Shown here piece by piece: positions 16,850 to 26,475 of a stretch of DNA of 64,000 bases. How positions within the stretch are numbered: the first letter of the stretch is position 1; every line of letters begins with the position of its first letter. The notes beneath the pieces were generated by a model. That model was not told the origin of the DNA. It saw nothing but the letters and a program-made list of their open reading frames with translations, and ran no database searches. This DNA is from RGIG4079 sp045646905 (lineage in GTDB: Bacteria; Bacteroidota; Bacteroidia; Bacteroidales; Muribaculaceae), in contig JAZRLP010000029.1 of NCBI GenBank assembly GCA_045646905.1, positions 171,304-235,303 on the forward strand. Direction: 5' to 3'. A program made the translations under genes and the position numbers.

Positions 16850-17897
16850 ATACTTTATTATATTTTATAGCCGTTATATTAATATCAAATTGCATAGCAC
16901 GTTTCTTACATGCTATTGCAACTTGATTGTATTTATCTTTATTTTCACAAATGGCTTTAATTTCATTTGCAAGGGCTTTATAATCTTGATGGGGAAATAG
17001 AATGCCATATCCTTTTACAATTTCACGCAATCCATCCACATCAGATGCTAATACTGGCCTTTTTGATGACATGCCCTCAACAATAGACAATCCAAAACCT
17101 TCCCAATGAGAGGATAATACAACGATATGTGATTGTTCTAATATTTGAGGAATATCATTGCGAATCCCCAAAAAATTGACACGTTCACTTATTTTCAGTT
17201 TTGTAGCTAAATTTATAAGGATCTCGCGACGTTCACCATTACCAACTAGCCATAGGTTATATTCATTAGGGAGAAGCGAAATTGCTTTAATTAAGGTGTC
17301 CTGATCTTTTGCTGCCCTAAAACCAGCAATCATTGTGATTACTTTGTTTGATGAGGCAAGGCTAATAGATGGAAGTTTGTTATATTTGGTTAAATCAATG
17401 CCATTCTCAATTGTAATTATGTTATTTCCCCGCCCAATAAAATTTTTAAGAGAAGTTGAAGTTTTTTCTGAAATAGAAATAATACAACTATATTTGTGAT
17501 AAACAAATTTATCAAGATATTTAAAAAATTTGATATCTCTTCTGCGATTATTAGTACTATGCTCGGTTGTAATAAGTTTACATTTGGCATTAGATAAAAT
17601 TTTAGCCAATGGTACATAATATTGACAGGCAGTATTATGGGTGTGGATAATATCGAATCTCTTGATATATTTTATTAATCTAAAAATATTTAATGGATTG
17701 TAAACATTGCCTCCAATTGATATGTTATGGATTTTTATCCCAACGCATTCCAATTCATCGTAAAATGGTGTGTGTGTACCATCAAATAATAATAGTTCCA
17801 CCTCATTGCCTAAATTACGCAATTTAGGCAATAAGTCAACCATTAGTTTTTCTGCACCGCCTATTTGTAAAGAAGTAATGATATGTAATATTTTCAT
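16833..17897 (-). CDS. Glycosyltransferase family 4
   Basis: A GT-B-fold retaining glycosyltransferase of 354 residues. The N-terminal loop IGGAEKLMVDLL (17-28) and the C-terminal donor-site motif HWEGFGLSIVEGM, with the two glutamates spaced as in the family's EX7E motif, are clear. It shares a base with the upstream GT2 stop and overlaps the downstream GT2, so it is part of one transcription unit. Sugar specificity is not predictable. Confidence 0.92.
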   Translation of the reverse strand: MKILHIITSLQIGGAEKLMVDLLPKLRNLGNEVELLLFDGTHTPFYDELECVGIKIHNISIGGNVYNPLNIFRLIKYIKRFDIIHTHNTACQYYVPLAKILSNAKCKLITTEHSTNNRRRDIKFFKYLDKFVYHKYSCIISISEKTSTSLKNFIGRGNNIITIENGIDLTKYNKLPSISLASSNKVITMIAGFRAAKDQDTLIKAISLLPNEYNLWLVGNGERREILINLATKLKISERVNFLGIRNDIPQILEQSHIVVLSSHWEGFGLSIVEGMSSKRPVLASDVDGLREIVKGYGILFPHQDYKALANEIKAICENKDKYNQVAIACKKRAMQFDINITAIKYNKVYGNYK

Positions 17898-18796
17898 TAT
17901 TTAATCGATAGAGTCTTTTTATGAGAAACTTTATACAATATTGTTTTATATAAAATATAACCAGGGATTATTGCCAGTAGGGTTAAAATTTTTTGAGGAG
18001 ATTCATTTAAAAAACTTTTGTTTTTAGAAATAAAACTACTACTTACATAATGTATGCATGAGATTAAACGTCTTTTTATAGTAGGTGCAACAACCATTTC
18101 TGTTTTTCGAAAAAAAGCAAAGCCTTTTGGATTATTCCAATATTGCTCCCACATCATGTTACTTGATCCATTAGTTTGATACTCAACAACAACTAATGGC
18201 TTATTTAGTACCAGCATTTTGTAATCTTGGTCAATAAGCATATATTTATATGCCAAACCAACATATCGTTCACCTTCAAAAATTGGATATTCTGGATATC
18301 GTTTTATAACATCAGTGCGATAAACCAATTTTTTATCTCCTTTACCTCCATTTGCATAAAAAACTTGTAATGTAATCTCTTTTAAATTATAAGGGAATGA
18401 TGTCCCTATAATTGAGCCATTTTCACGTTGATCAAGTCCGATAAATCCCGCATATTTATCGGACTTGTTGTTCTTCCAAAATGTAATAATTGATTCAACA
18501 GCATCAACGGGCATATAGTCATCACTATCAATGCAAGTATTTAGTTCGGTTGAAATATTGCGATAAGCAGTATTATGTGCGCCATGCATTCCTTGATTAT
18601 CTTGGTAGATATATTTGATTGTAAAATTAGCCTCCTTTATCCATTGAGTAACAATTTTGCAAGTATTATCAGTTGATCCGTCATCGATAATGAGCCATTC
18701 AAAATCTCTGCAAGTTTGATTACATAGGCTTTGATATGTTCGCACAAGAGTATGCGCTCGATTATATGTAGGAGTAAAAATTGTTAATGTTTTCAT
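17897..18796 (-). CDS. Glycosyltransferase family 2
   Basis: A 299-residue GT2 enzyme when started at the ATG at 18796, which overlaps the upstream polymerase stop as ATGA; a longer frame to 18916 exists but would run far into that gene. MKTLTIFTPTYNRAHTL opens the domain, IIDDGSTDNT is at about 36-45 and the DxD-type IDSDD is at 89-93. The form resembles GT2 proteins with PTYNRA starts found in capsule loci. It has no membrane segment that looks essential. Specificity unknown. Confidence 0.9.
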   Translation of the reverse strand: MKTLTIFTPTYNRAHTLVRTYQSLCNQTCRDFEWLIIDDGSTDNTCKIVTQWIKEANFTIKYIYQDNQGMHGAHNTAYRNISTELNTCIDSDDYMPVDAVESIITFWKNNKSDKYAGFIGLDQRENGSIIGTSFPYNLKEITLQVFYANGGKGDKKLVYRTDVIKRYPEYPIFEGERYVGLAYKYMLIDQDYKMLVLNKPLVVVEYQTNGSSNMMWEQYWNNPKGFAFFRKTEMVVAPTIKRRLISCIHYVSSSFISKNKSFLNESPQKILTLLAIIPGYILYKTILYKVSHKKTLSIK

Positions 18797-19878
18797 TCCA
18801 TAAAATAAGTAAATGCTGTCATTATAATAAGTAATAATCCCAAAATCAAACTTTGATTTTTTATGAACTTGAATTTGCAAAATGGATATATCAAAACTAT
18901 TGGATACAAGAACCATGACAAATATGCAAATCGGTTGCTAAATGCAGCAGTATTAATTAATATCCAAAATGCGTTTGAAAAAATATATGTATGTAAAATA
19001 AATGCATAAGATTTATCTTTGATTTTCTGTTTTTTTGTTATATACCATCCGACAATTATGGGCAACGAGCTATACAACAAGAAATCCCAACGGAAGCCAG
19101 TATTAGAAAAAGCATCTTTACTCACCTCAGCATTTAGATAATTTGCCATACGACCATCATCAATCAAACCCGAAAAAACAGATTTAAATTGCTCTTGGAA
19201 TAATAATCCCAATACAATACATATTAACCAAAAAGATATATTTAGTTTTGTGTTCCTAAAAAAGAGTGCACCTGTTGCAGTTGCAATTATTAGCATACAC
19301 GATTTATGGGTCAGAGTAGCAGAAATTAGTAGAGCATACCCAATAATTAATTCTTTCTTACTTCGCATAAAAAATGAAAGACCTAGCATAGCAATACTAG
19401 TAGCCATTCCATTTCGAATACCATTGGTCGCATATCCCCAAAAAGAAAATGCAGTAAAAAGAAATATTATTGCTATTAGTAAATGACGAGGTAGCCAACG
19501 ATAGGCCGCTAAACTCATACAATAAACATAAAATGAAGCAATGACAAATAGCCAACCTGAAGCATCAGTAGTTTCAATACAAAAGTATTCTATCGTGGCC
19601 CAAATGGGTTCAGTTGCAGTTTCTGGCAATTCACTCCAATAACCACTTTGTACAAGATTAAACATCATTGTATATAGCCATGTGTCGGCATAACATGTAA
19701 TGGGTCTTGTCCCGATATATATAGTAGTTAAAATAATAATAGAAATAGATGCTATGTATACATTATTACCTTTTAATAGTTTTTGATTGCCTACACTACA
19801 CAAATATATCGCATATAATAATGCGAATATTGATGTAACATTAAGCCAAATAGTTGTTGAAAAAATACTTGCGAACAT
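18793..19878 (-). CDS. EpsG/Wzy-type polysaccharide polymerase
   Basis: A 361-residue integral membrane protein with about ten hydrophobic segments and no recognisable enzyme motif. The arrangement (IYIGTRPITCYADTWLY with the acidic Asp in an early loop, then FTAFSFWGYATNGIRNGMA) is typical of the EpsG-like branch of Wzy polymerases. These join undecaprenyl-linked repeat units at the outer face of the inner membrane. It is the only polymerase candidate in the locus and complements the Wzx flippase encoded at 31684-33303. Its stop overlaps the next GT2 start. Confidence 0.82.
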   Translation of the reverse strand: MFASIFSTTIWLNVTSIFALLYAIYLCSVGNQKLLKGNNVYIASISIIILTTIYIGTRPITCYADTWLYTMMFNLVQSGYWSELPETATEPIWATIEYFCIETTDASGWLFVIASFYVYCMSLAAYRWLPRHLLIAIIFLFTAFSFWGYATNGIRNGMATSIAMLGLSFFMRSKKELIIGYALLISATLTHKSCMLIIATATGALFFRNTKLNISFWLICIVLGLLFQEQFKSVFSGLIDDGRMANYLNAEVSKDAFSNTGFRWDFLLYSSLPIIVGWYITKKQKIKDKSYAFILHTYIFSNAFWILINTAAFSNRFAYLSWFLYPIVLIYPFCKFKFIKNQSLILGLLLIIMTAFTYFME

Positions 19879-19881
19879 TTG

Positions 19882-20574
19882 TTATTTCATTTTAATTCCG
19901 AATATTCGATGATATAGCTGCAAAAGTTTACGTTTAAATAATCCTCTTTCTATCCACGATTGAGAATACCAATGAATGGAATGAGTATTTTCTGTTTGAG
20001 TTAATTTGCCATTGATATAATCATATGGACAAAAATAATCTGTAGGATATATTGTTATATCGTTTAATTCTTGTTTAGATCCATCTATTTTTAGGTTGAA
20101 TCTATTTGTAAGTAATGCAGTAAAACGCTCTACGTTTGTAGTTGTATTTAATGAGTTGTCTTCGTTTGTGAAGGTCAAAGCATAATATAAATTAAGAAAT
20201 TCTTCAATTACATGATTACTTTTTTCTGATCCGATTATATTTGTACCAATCCATTCAGTTCCTTCAAATCCCGCAAATGCTTTTTTAGAAAGAAGTGCAT
20301 CTAGTGATTTTACCACTTCTACATCAGTATCCATATAGATACCACCTTCTGTGTAAATAGCATATAAACGAGCTACATCACTAACAAAAGCCCATTTCCC
20401 ACAATCATATGCTTCTCGGCAATATTTATTAATATTTATATCAAAATTAGATTCATTCCATTCTTTAATTTCATAGTCGGGGCAATATTTCTTCCATGAA
20501 TTAATCATTTTCATGACACTTTTGGGCTTTTCTTTGCCTCCAAACCAACAATAATGAATTATGCGTGGTATCAT
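19882..20574 (-). CDS. Glycosyltransferase family 32 (sugar-binding DxD type)
   Basis: A 230-residue protein beginning MIPRIIHYCWFGGKEKP, the signature opening of capsular and OCH1-like GT32 enzymes. The DxD is D82-T-D84 within GGIYMDTDVEVVK, preceded by the characteristic SDVARLYAIYTEGG. It is a retaining enzyme in this family, acting on cytoplasmic lipid-linked intermediates. It overlaps the GT8 stop upstream (ATGA). Confidence 0.92.
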   Translation of the reverse strand: MIPRIIHYCWFGGKEKPKSVMKMINSWKKYCPDYEIKEWNESNFDININKYCREAYDCGKWAFVSDVARLYAIYTEGGIYMDTDVEVVKSLDALLSKKAFAGFEGTEWIGTNIIGSEKSNHVIEEFLNLYYALTFTNEDNSLNTTTNVERFTALLTNRFNLKIDGSKQELNDITIYPTDYFCPYDYINGKLTQTENTHSIHWYSQSWIERGLFKRKLLQLYHRIFGIKMK

Positions 20575-21551
20575 CCTTTGATTAATTTATGAATTAAGCT
20601 TATACTATTTGAAATCATATTGTAAGCCCAATGTGGTAGGTTTAAAAATGACCAACTTAACATTTTTACAGCTTTACTTCGTTTGTCGGGGCGATATATA
20701 ATTTCTCCCCAATTTGCCATTCCCCAATATTTTTCAAATATATAAGCTAATGGATGTTTGGAATTCGCAATCCAAGGCCTATTGTAAAAACCTTCGGTGA
20801 AATGAACAATAACAGGATTCTCTTTCGCTTCTATTACCTCTGTTTCGGTATAAAAAGGAGTATTTGTTTTATTTAATAGCCAATACGGGTGAGATAAATA
20901 TGAAGAAGAGAGGTTATACTTTGGATGTAAAATCAATTTTTTTTTGCAAATGGCATTAATTATCCCTTGATCATGATGGTGTACATTGCCATTATGTTTT
21001 AAAAGAAAATTAATGAATTTTTCTTGAATTTTATCTTCTCTCCATTTTTTGAGATTTATAAGAAGCATTCCAGAGTTTATATATTCATCTTCGTGAGATA
21101 AGCCTATAGTTATTTTTGATTTGTTGTCGGGTAGTGTATCTAGGACTGCTCCTATGTGGTAATTTTCTAATGCCACAGACCATATTTCAGATAGATCATT
21201 GTTAATGATTATATCACAATCTAAATAAACTATTTTATCTATGTCCATAGATATTATTTCAGCTAAAAATAATCGTGAGTATGCGCTTATTGCAATTGTA
21301 TTTGGCACTTTAATATTTAGCCTTGCCTTTATATCGCTAATATTATAGACAAAAAAATCACCATTATTAGTCTTTATGATTTCGTCTAAATGATTAATGG
21401 CATGTGGCTGAATATTATTTGATAATAAATGAATAGATATTTTATCAAATTTGATATTCGTCGCAAATAGAGATGTGAGAACAATTGCTACAAATTCAGC
21501 ATAATTATTGTCTGAAGCTAATGCAACATGAAGGTGCTTGGGAGAATTCAT
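20571..21551 (-). CDS. Glycosyltransferase family 8
   Basis: A 326-residue retaining GT-A enzyme of the LPS galactosyl/glucosyltransferase type. LHVALASDNNYAEF (7-20) binds the nucleotide, IVYLDCDIII contains the DxD (D111, D113), and NSGMLLINLKKWRE and HHDQGIIN are the later family blocks. The C-terminal part is basic with an amphipathic region near 296-326 that could lie on the membrane. It is coupled to the GT32 gene by an ATGA overlap. Confidence 0.93.
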   Translation of the reverse strand: MNSPKHLHVALASDNNYAEFVAIVLTSLFATNIKFDKISIHLLSNNIQPHAINHLDEIIKTNNGDFFVYNISDIKARLNIKVPNTIAISAYSRLFLAEIISMDIDKIVYLDCDIIINNDLSEIWSVALENYHIGAVLDTLPDNKSKITIGLSHEDEYINSGMLLINLKKWREDKIQEKFINFLLKHNGNVHHHDQGIINAICKKKLILHPKYNLSSSYLSHPYWLLNKTNTPFYTETEVIEAKENPVIVHFTEGFYNRPWIANSKHPLAYIFEKYWGMANWGEIIYRPDKRSKAVKMLSWSFLNLPHWAYNMISNSISLIHKLIKG

Positions 21552-21552
21552 A

Positions 21553-22755
21553 TTATATGCCTAATAAAGTGTAAATTTTATCTACTTCTTTTTCGTTCCC
21601 ATAGTCATGTGTAGAAAGGTAATCAATGATTTTAGATTGTAGCTCATTATCTTGAATTAAATTATATATTGCGTTAGCAATTGCCTTATTATCTATATCA
21701 CAAATAATACCATCAACAGTATTAGTTATTTGAGACGATGATGTAGGATAATTTGTGATAATAACAGGTTTGCAAAGAATTTGAGCTTCGCGAACAGTTA
21801 CTGATTTGCCCTCATACCTTGATGGCTGCACATATATATCGCAATTAGCAATATATGGGTATGGGTTTTCTTTTTTACCGAGTAAAATAACACAATCTTC
21901 GGTATTTGTAATATTAATATTTTGAACAGTTTCTGCGGTGTCACCAAAGCCAATAATATACCACTTAAAATTTACCCCTTTTTCTTTAAGTGTTTTTGCT
22001 ATAAATGGAATTGACTCAAAGTTTTTTTGATAACAGAATCTTCCTATTGAGCATATTTTTATAAAGTTACCATCCATTTCAATCGGACTGAACAATTTTG
22101 ATTGTTGTTGAATAAATGTAGGTGATAAAATATTCTCTATCTCTACTATTTTGTTTTCAAGAGATGGAAATGTCTTAATGAATGCTTTAGTTATATCGGG
22201 CGAAATAGATGCAATATAGTCATTTTTATTCCATCTAGGAAATTCTACATCATAATTAACCGTAATATATGAAAAATCAGTATGAATCCACTCTATTTTC
22301 TTTTTAGCTAAAACTTTATCTTGTACAATATGAGGAGGATCAAGAAAACTTATTGCTAAATCATATTCGCCTAGGTGGTATAATGATGGAAGATGTTTTA
22401 TAACTTCATCAGCAACATAGTGAGTTGCACTTCCTTCAATCGCTAATTTAGGCTTATCCAATGATTTTAAATACTTATTGTACTCTAGCCGAGCCTTTAG
22501 TCTTGCAAATGCAATTTTCAGTTGACCTTTTCTTATGGCATCTTTGATGGGTGACTCTATAACACTATAAGTTGGTATTTCAGGAAGAAGATTTATCTTT
22601 TCAGGAATTAATTTCATAAATTCCCCTGTATGTTGATTTATAAACAAGTCAACATCAACTTTATTTGTATCAATTGCATTAAGCAGACCTAGTAGAGCCC
22701 TTTCGGCACCACCAATTTCCATATAATGCATATTAATAAAAATACGTGGCTTCAT
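21553..22755 (-). CDS. Glycosyltransferase family 4 (paralogue A)
   Basis: A 400-residue GT-B enzyme. IGGAERALLGLLNAI near the N-terminus, a WIHTDFS block in the middle and PSRYEGKSVTVREAQ at the donor site are visible. The stretch NPYPYIANCDIYVQPS is shared almost exactly with the GT4 genes at 22756 and 26441, so the three form a set of in-locus paralogues. The second glutamate block is slightly unusual (KSVTVREA rather than GFGLSIAEA), which may mark a different donor. No spacer separates it from the upstream gene. Confidence 0.9.
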   Translation of the reverse strand: MKPRIFINMHYMEIGGAERALLGLLNAIDTNKVDVDLFINQHTGEFMKLIPEKINLLPEIPTYSVIESPIKDAIRKGQLKIAFARLKARLEYNKYLKSLDKPKLAIEGSATHYVADEVIKHLPSLYHLGEYDLAISFLDPPHIVQDKVLAKKKIEWIHTDFSYITVNYDVEFPRWNKNDYIASISPDITKAFIKTFPSLENKIVEIENILSPTFIQQQSKLFSPIEMDGNFIKICSIGRFCYQKNFESIPFIAKTLKEKGVNFKWYIIGFGDTAETVQNINITNTEDCVILLGKKENPYPYIANCDIYVQPSRYEGKSVTVREAQILCKPVIITNYPTSSSQITNTVDGIICDIDNKAIANAIYNLIQDNELQSKIIDYLSTHDYGNEKEVDKIYTLLGI

Positions 22756-23937
22756 CTAAGATTCAATTAATTGATAAAACTTTTGAAGTTCTTCTATATT
22801 GCCTTTCTTTTCCGCCCGTTGATAATCAGAAATTGCATTCATTTTCTCTGGATTTTCAATTAAATCCTGAATAGCATCAGCTACTGCCGTTGCATCAATG
22901 GGTACAACAATGCCGTTCTTCCCTTGAACCATTTGATTCCATACGGCATCAAACTCCGTTGTAACCACCGGTTTATTTAATATACGAGCTTCAGCTATTG
23001 ATAATCCAAAACCTTCATGACGCGATGTTTGAACATACAAATCGCATGCTTTAAAATATGGATATGGATTAACTTTTGCCCCTAAAAGGATGAATTTTTT
23101 TTGAAGATTATTTTCCTCTATATAATGTATCATATCATTTCGATAACTACCATCTCCTAATGCATACCACTTAAAGTTAATACCTCGGTCATGTAAAATC
23201 TTACATGTTTCTATAGCAATGTCATATCCCTTATGATTATTATTTAATCTAGCAACAGTTAATAATATAGGATGGAATGAGGTGCTAATTTCTAGCGCAG
23301 GTTCATTAGATAATGTATTTATGAAATTTGAGTCAATTAGGTCTTGTATGATTGTTAATTTATCATTTAATAAACTAAAGTTATTTTGTAAAATCTCTTT
23401 TGCGGATTGAGAAACAGCTACAATGTGGTTATATTTATTATAATACTTGTTATTAAAATTAAGTGTTTTACCCTTAATCATTAATGATGCATTTACCCAC
23501 GCAATTTTTTTTCTTGCAGAAACTTTGTCTGCAACATAAAATGTTGGAACGCCTTGGGAGTAAGCAATCGCTATATCATATTGTTGTTTATTTTTATTTA
23601 TAACCTTAGATGTATAAGTCCAAAACAATCTTGCTTTATCGGGATGTGTAGATTTTTTATTAAGTCTTAGACCTATTGAATATCTTAGCCTTGCAGTTGC
23701 TCTTTTTAGACTAAAATATTTAGAAAAAAAACTTGTTGAACAATATTTGAGATAACTTGGAATCTCAAGAAACTTAACCTCTTTAGGAACATATTTTTCA
23801 AACGCACCTCCTCTTGAAAAAAGTTGTAAATCTACATCAAATTTATTGTAGTTAATACAATTCAATAGCGTAACAAGGCTCTTTTCGGCTCCACCTATAC
23901 CTAACGAATCTATTACAAAAAGAAGTCTTTTTTTCAT
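22756..23937 (-). CDS. Glycosyltransferase family 4 (paralogue B)
   Basis: A 393-residue GT-B enzyme with IGGAEKSLVTLLNCI (14-28), WVNASLM in the linker-side block, and the donor-site RHEGFGLSIAEARIL. It shares NPYPYF..CDLYVQTS with the two other GT4 paralogues of the locus. It ends one base before the next GT4 begins and starts 3 bases after the TagD-like gene. Activated-sugar preference is unknown. Confidence 0.92.
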   Translation of the reverse strand: MKKRLLFVIDSLGIGGAEKSLVTLLNCINYNKFDVDLQLFSRGGAFEKYVPKEVKFLEIPSYLKYCSTSFFSKYFSLKRATARLRYSIGLRLNKKSTHPDKARLFWTYTSKVINKNKQQYDIAIAYSQGVPTFYVADKVSARKKIAWVNASLMIKGKTLNFNNKYYNKYNHIVAVSQSAKEILQNNFSLLNDKLTIIQDLIDSNFINTLSNEPALEISTSFHPILLTVARLNNNHKGYDIAIETCKILHDRGINFKWYALGDGSYRNDMIHYIEENNLQKKFILLGAKVNPYPYFKACDLYVQTSRHEGFGLSIAEARILNKPVVTTEFDAVWNQMVQGKNGIVVPIDATAVADAIQDLIENPEKMNAISDYQRAEKKGNIEELQKFYQLIES

Positions 23938-23940
23938 AAA

Positions 23941-24360
23941 CTACTTATTATTCAGAACTTTTTCTCTTAATATGGTCGAGTTTGTGCCTTGTGTGTAAGG
24001 CAGATATTCAACTCTACACCCCACGGCATTAAGTTTTTTTTCTACAACTTCAAATAAGTCAGAACCTTTCCAGTCGTCACCAACAAACATAACATCAAAT
24101 TTGTACTCCTCCCATGCGCTAAATTTATCGCGATTTAATTGAGGAACTACCTTATCAACATATTTAATGGCCTCAATAATTGCTTTTCTTTCCTCGTATG
24201 GAATTATTGGCAATTTATTCTTATAAGACTGACACAACTCATCTGTAGTTACACCGACTATAAGTATGTCACAATGTTGTTTTGCTCGTTTTAGAATATT
24301 TAGGTGTCCGATATGAAACATATCAAATACGCCTGTTGTATATCCAACTATTTTTTTCAT
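23941..24360 (-). CDS. tagD: Glycerol-3-phosphate cytidylyltransferase (TagD-like)
   Basis: A 139-residue nucleotidyltransferase that makes CDP-glycerol from CTP and sn-glycerol 3-phosphate. HIGH (16-19) in TGVFDMFHIGHL, the GVTTDEL segment, VGDDWKG and a TQGTNST version of the C-terminal CTP-binding motif (123-129) match TagD. The length is normal. It overlaps the upstream TagB/TagF-like gene (ATGA), so donor synthesis and transfer are coupled. Related cytidylyltransferases for other alditol phosphates are the alternative, but the TagF-type partner favours glycerol. Confidence 0.92.
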   Translation of the reverse strand: MKKIVGYTTGVFDMFHIGHLNILKRAKQHCDILIVGVTTDELCQSYKNKLPIIPYEERKAIIEAIKYVDKVVPQLNRDKFSAWEEYKFDVMFVGDDWKGSDLFEVVEKKLNAVGCRVEYLPYTQGTNSTILREKVLNNK

Positions 24361-25487
24361 TTTTGATTTATTATTTTTATAACTTTTTCATAAACTCTTT
24401 TACTAGCATTTCCGTCTTCAAAAGAGCCTATTTTTAAATCAAATAAATTAAGATCTTTAATATATTTTTCGAGGTCAAAAGATTTAATTGTTTCAATCAA
24501 TTCATTATTATTTCGACAGATAGGAAAAGGTAGGTCGTTTATGTTGAAATATAAATTTCTATCCTTTTTAAGGTACTCGTCTAAGTCTGAGGCATATAAT
24601 ATACATGGCTTCTTAGTGATTGCAAAATCAAATACGATGCTAGAATAATCTGAGATTAAGAGGTCACTGATTAATAATAGCTCTTGAATATCATCATGTT
24701 TAGTTACATCAATAATAGAATCATTATTCTTTACTAAATCTGCTGAATATTCTTGAAGATGGGGGTGTAAACGAATAAGAACTTTCCAATTACTTTGTTG
24801 ATTTAATTCATTTAGGACTCGTTTAAAATCTATATCATATGCTGATAAATTGTTCCCTTTACGGAATGTTGGGGCATATAATAAAATTTTATCATCACTT
24901 TTTAAACCTATTTTATTTTTTATAGTTTTAATATTGTTTTCATTTTGGTCAAATAAAATATCACATCTAGGAGTGCCGCATTCAAAAATCTCTCCATTAT
25001 ACCAAAATGCCCTCTTGAATATTTCACTGCTAAATTTACACCCCGATAATAGTAAATCAATTTGAGATGAGTCATATTTTGCCATTTTAACATAAGATTC
25101 TGGCAATGTATTTACTGCATCATTTTCAATCATTTTGAGTCTCAACGAACTATGCCAGGTTTGTATATATAATTGGTTATTTCTTTTTTTGAAATATTCA
25201 GGTAATCTATAGTTTGTTATAATAACCTTAGAAGTTGCTAATTCGTAGAAATAACGCAATGAATAATATCTTATAGGGATAATATTTTCAATGTTATATT
25301 TTTGTGGTTGAGTAAATGCCCATGTAATCTTTATATTTTTATCATTTTTGCTAAAATATTGACTTAAATATTTAGGACTACACCCATATTGTGAACCATA
25401 GTAACCAATAAATAATATATTAGTTCTTTTTATAGGAAGTATGCGGAATAGAAAGTAAAAAAGCTTAATTATTAGATTTTTCATCAA
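24357..25487 (-). CDS. CDP-glycerol glycerophosphotransferase (TagB/TagF family)
   Basis: A 376-residue GT-B-fold enzyme that transfers glycerol phosphate (or a related polyol phosphate) from a CDP-activated donor. Family blocks are QTWHSSLRLK, LLYAPTFRKG, RLHPHL, the SDYSSIVFDFA loop and GSFEDGNASKRV near the C-terminus. It is the size of a single TagB/TagF catalytic domain without a fused N-terminal glycosyltransferase, so it may add one or few units rather than a long chain. It overlaps the upstream GT2 by 23 bases. In a Gram-negative capsule locus it most likely decorates the repeat unit. Confidence 0.9.
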   Translation of the reverse strand: MMKNLIIKLFYFLFRILPIKRTNILFIGYYGSQYGCSPKYLSQYFSKNDKNIKITWAFTQPQKYNIENIIPIRYYSLRYFYELATSKVIITNYRLPEYFKKRNNQLYIQTWHSSLRLKMIENDAVNTLPESYVKMAKYDSSQIDLLLSGCKFSSEIFKRAFWYNGEIFECGTPRCDILFDQNENNIKTIKNKIGLKSDDKILLYAPTFRKGNNLSAYDIDFKRVLNELNQQSNWKVLIRLHPHLQEYSADLVKNNDSIIDVTKHDDIQELLLISDLLISDYSSIVFDFAITKKPCILYASDLDEYLKKDRNLYFNINDLPFPICRNNNELIETIKSFDLEKYIKDLNLFDLKIGSFEDGNASKRVYEKVIKIINQK

Positions 25488-26475
25488 TTTGAATCCTTAA
25501 TAAATCTTTAGCAAATAACCGATTTTTGATTCTATTTATAAAGTTATATAATTCAAGAATTGTAGTAAATTGTCTGCCCAAATGATATTTTACATTAGCC
25601 TTAAACGCTTTATTAAAAACATCGGAATATTCTCGATTTATATATTGCCAAAACTCATTATAATGAGCATACGTGTCCGATTTTTTTGATGCTAATAGCA
25701 TATTTGCTGAAATATTCCACAATTGCTTTGCCATCAAATTAGTTAATCGAGGATAATAATTAGAGATAAAATTTAATCTCTCTTCGTATCCTTTTAACAA
25801 GTCTAATGACTTTATGCTGAATTGACCGGAAATAGAAGATTCTCGTTGGCGATAATAATATAATGGGGTAGGTATTACTCCATAATTTGTGGTTTCATTA
25901 ACTATGAGGTGTTGCCAGTATGAATCTTCAAAATATTTTCCTTTTTGAAACAAATATTTCTTTACAATTGATGTTTTATATAATTTCCCCCAAGCAAAGT
26001 TCTTGACATATTCGTTCTTGATAAGTTCAACCATAACTTCATCTCGATTCAAGACAAAAGGAGTTTGATCTATATCTATCCTCCGGTTGTCATACAAAAA
26101 ATAGCCATTATATGCATAATAAAATCCGCCTTGGACAATCTCACAATTATTTTTTACAGCAAAATCGAGTAGGTTTTGTATCGCATTTGGAGCCAACCAA
26201 TCATCACTGTCAATGAAGAATATATACTCACCTTTTGCTATTTTTATACCGACATTGCGTGCATCAGATAATCCACCATTATCTTTATGGATAACAATAG
26301 TTTGCGGATGTTTTAATCTATATTCTTCGCATACTACACCTGAGTTATCTGTAGATCCGTCATCCACAAGAATAACTTCCCAATTATCTTCAATTTGGGA
26401 ATAAACCGAATCCAAGCATTCTCTAAGATAGCCTGAAACGTTATAGATTGGTATTACTATAGATAATTGAATCAT
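25465..26475 (-). CDS. Glycosyltransferase family 2
   Basis: A 336-residue GT2 enzyme. LSIVIPIYNVSGYLRECL opens it, VDDGSTDNSG is at about 37-46, LSDARNVGI follows and FIDSDDWL carries the DxD near 92-97. It belongs to the same subgroup as the GT2 genes at 27568 and 33330. Its start overlaps the end of the upstream GT4 by 35 bases. Specificity unknown. Confidence 0.92.
   Translation of the reverse strand: MIQLSIVIPIYNVSGYLRECLDSVYSQIEDNWEVILVDDGSTDNSGVVCEEYRLKHPQTIVIHKDNGGLSDARNVGIKIAKGEYIFFIDSDDWLAPNAIQNLLDFAVKNNCEIVQGGFYYAYNGYFLYDNRRIDIDQTPFVLNRDEVMVELIKNEYVKNFAWGKLYKTSIVKKYLFQKGKYFEDSYWQHLIVNETTNYGVIPTPLYYYRQRESSISGQFSIKSLDLLKGYEERLNFISNYYPRLTNLMAKQLWNISANMLLASKKSDTYAHYNEFWQYINREYSDVFNKAFKANVKYHLGRQFTTILELYNFINRIKNRLFAKDLLRIQIDEKSNN

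Noticed and set aside
18797..18916. N-terminal extension of a GT2 gene
   Set aside because: It runs inside the polymerase gene, and the GT2 domain begins at the ATG at 18796, which forms a usual ATGA overlap.
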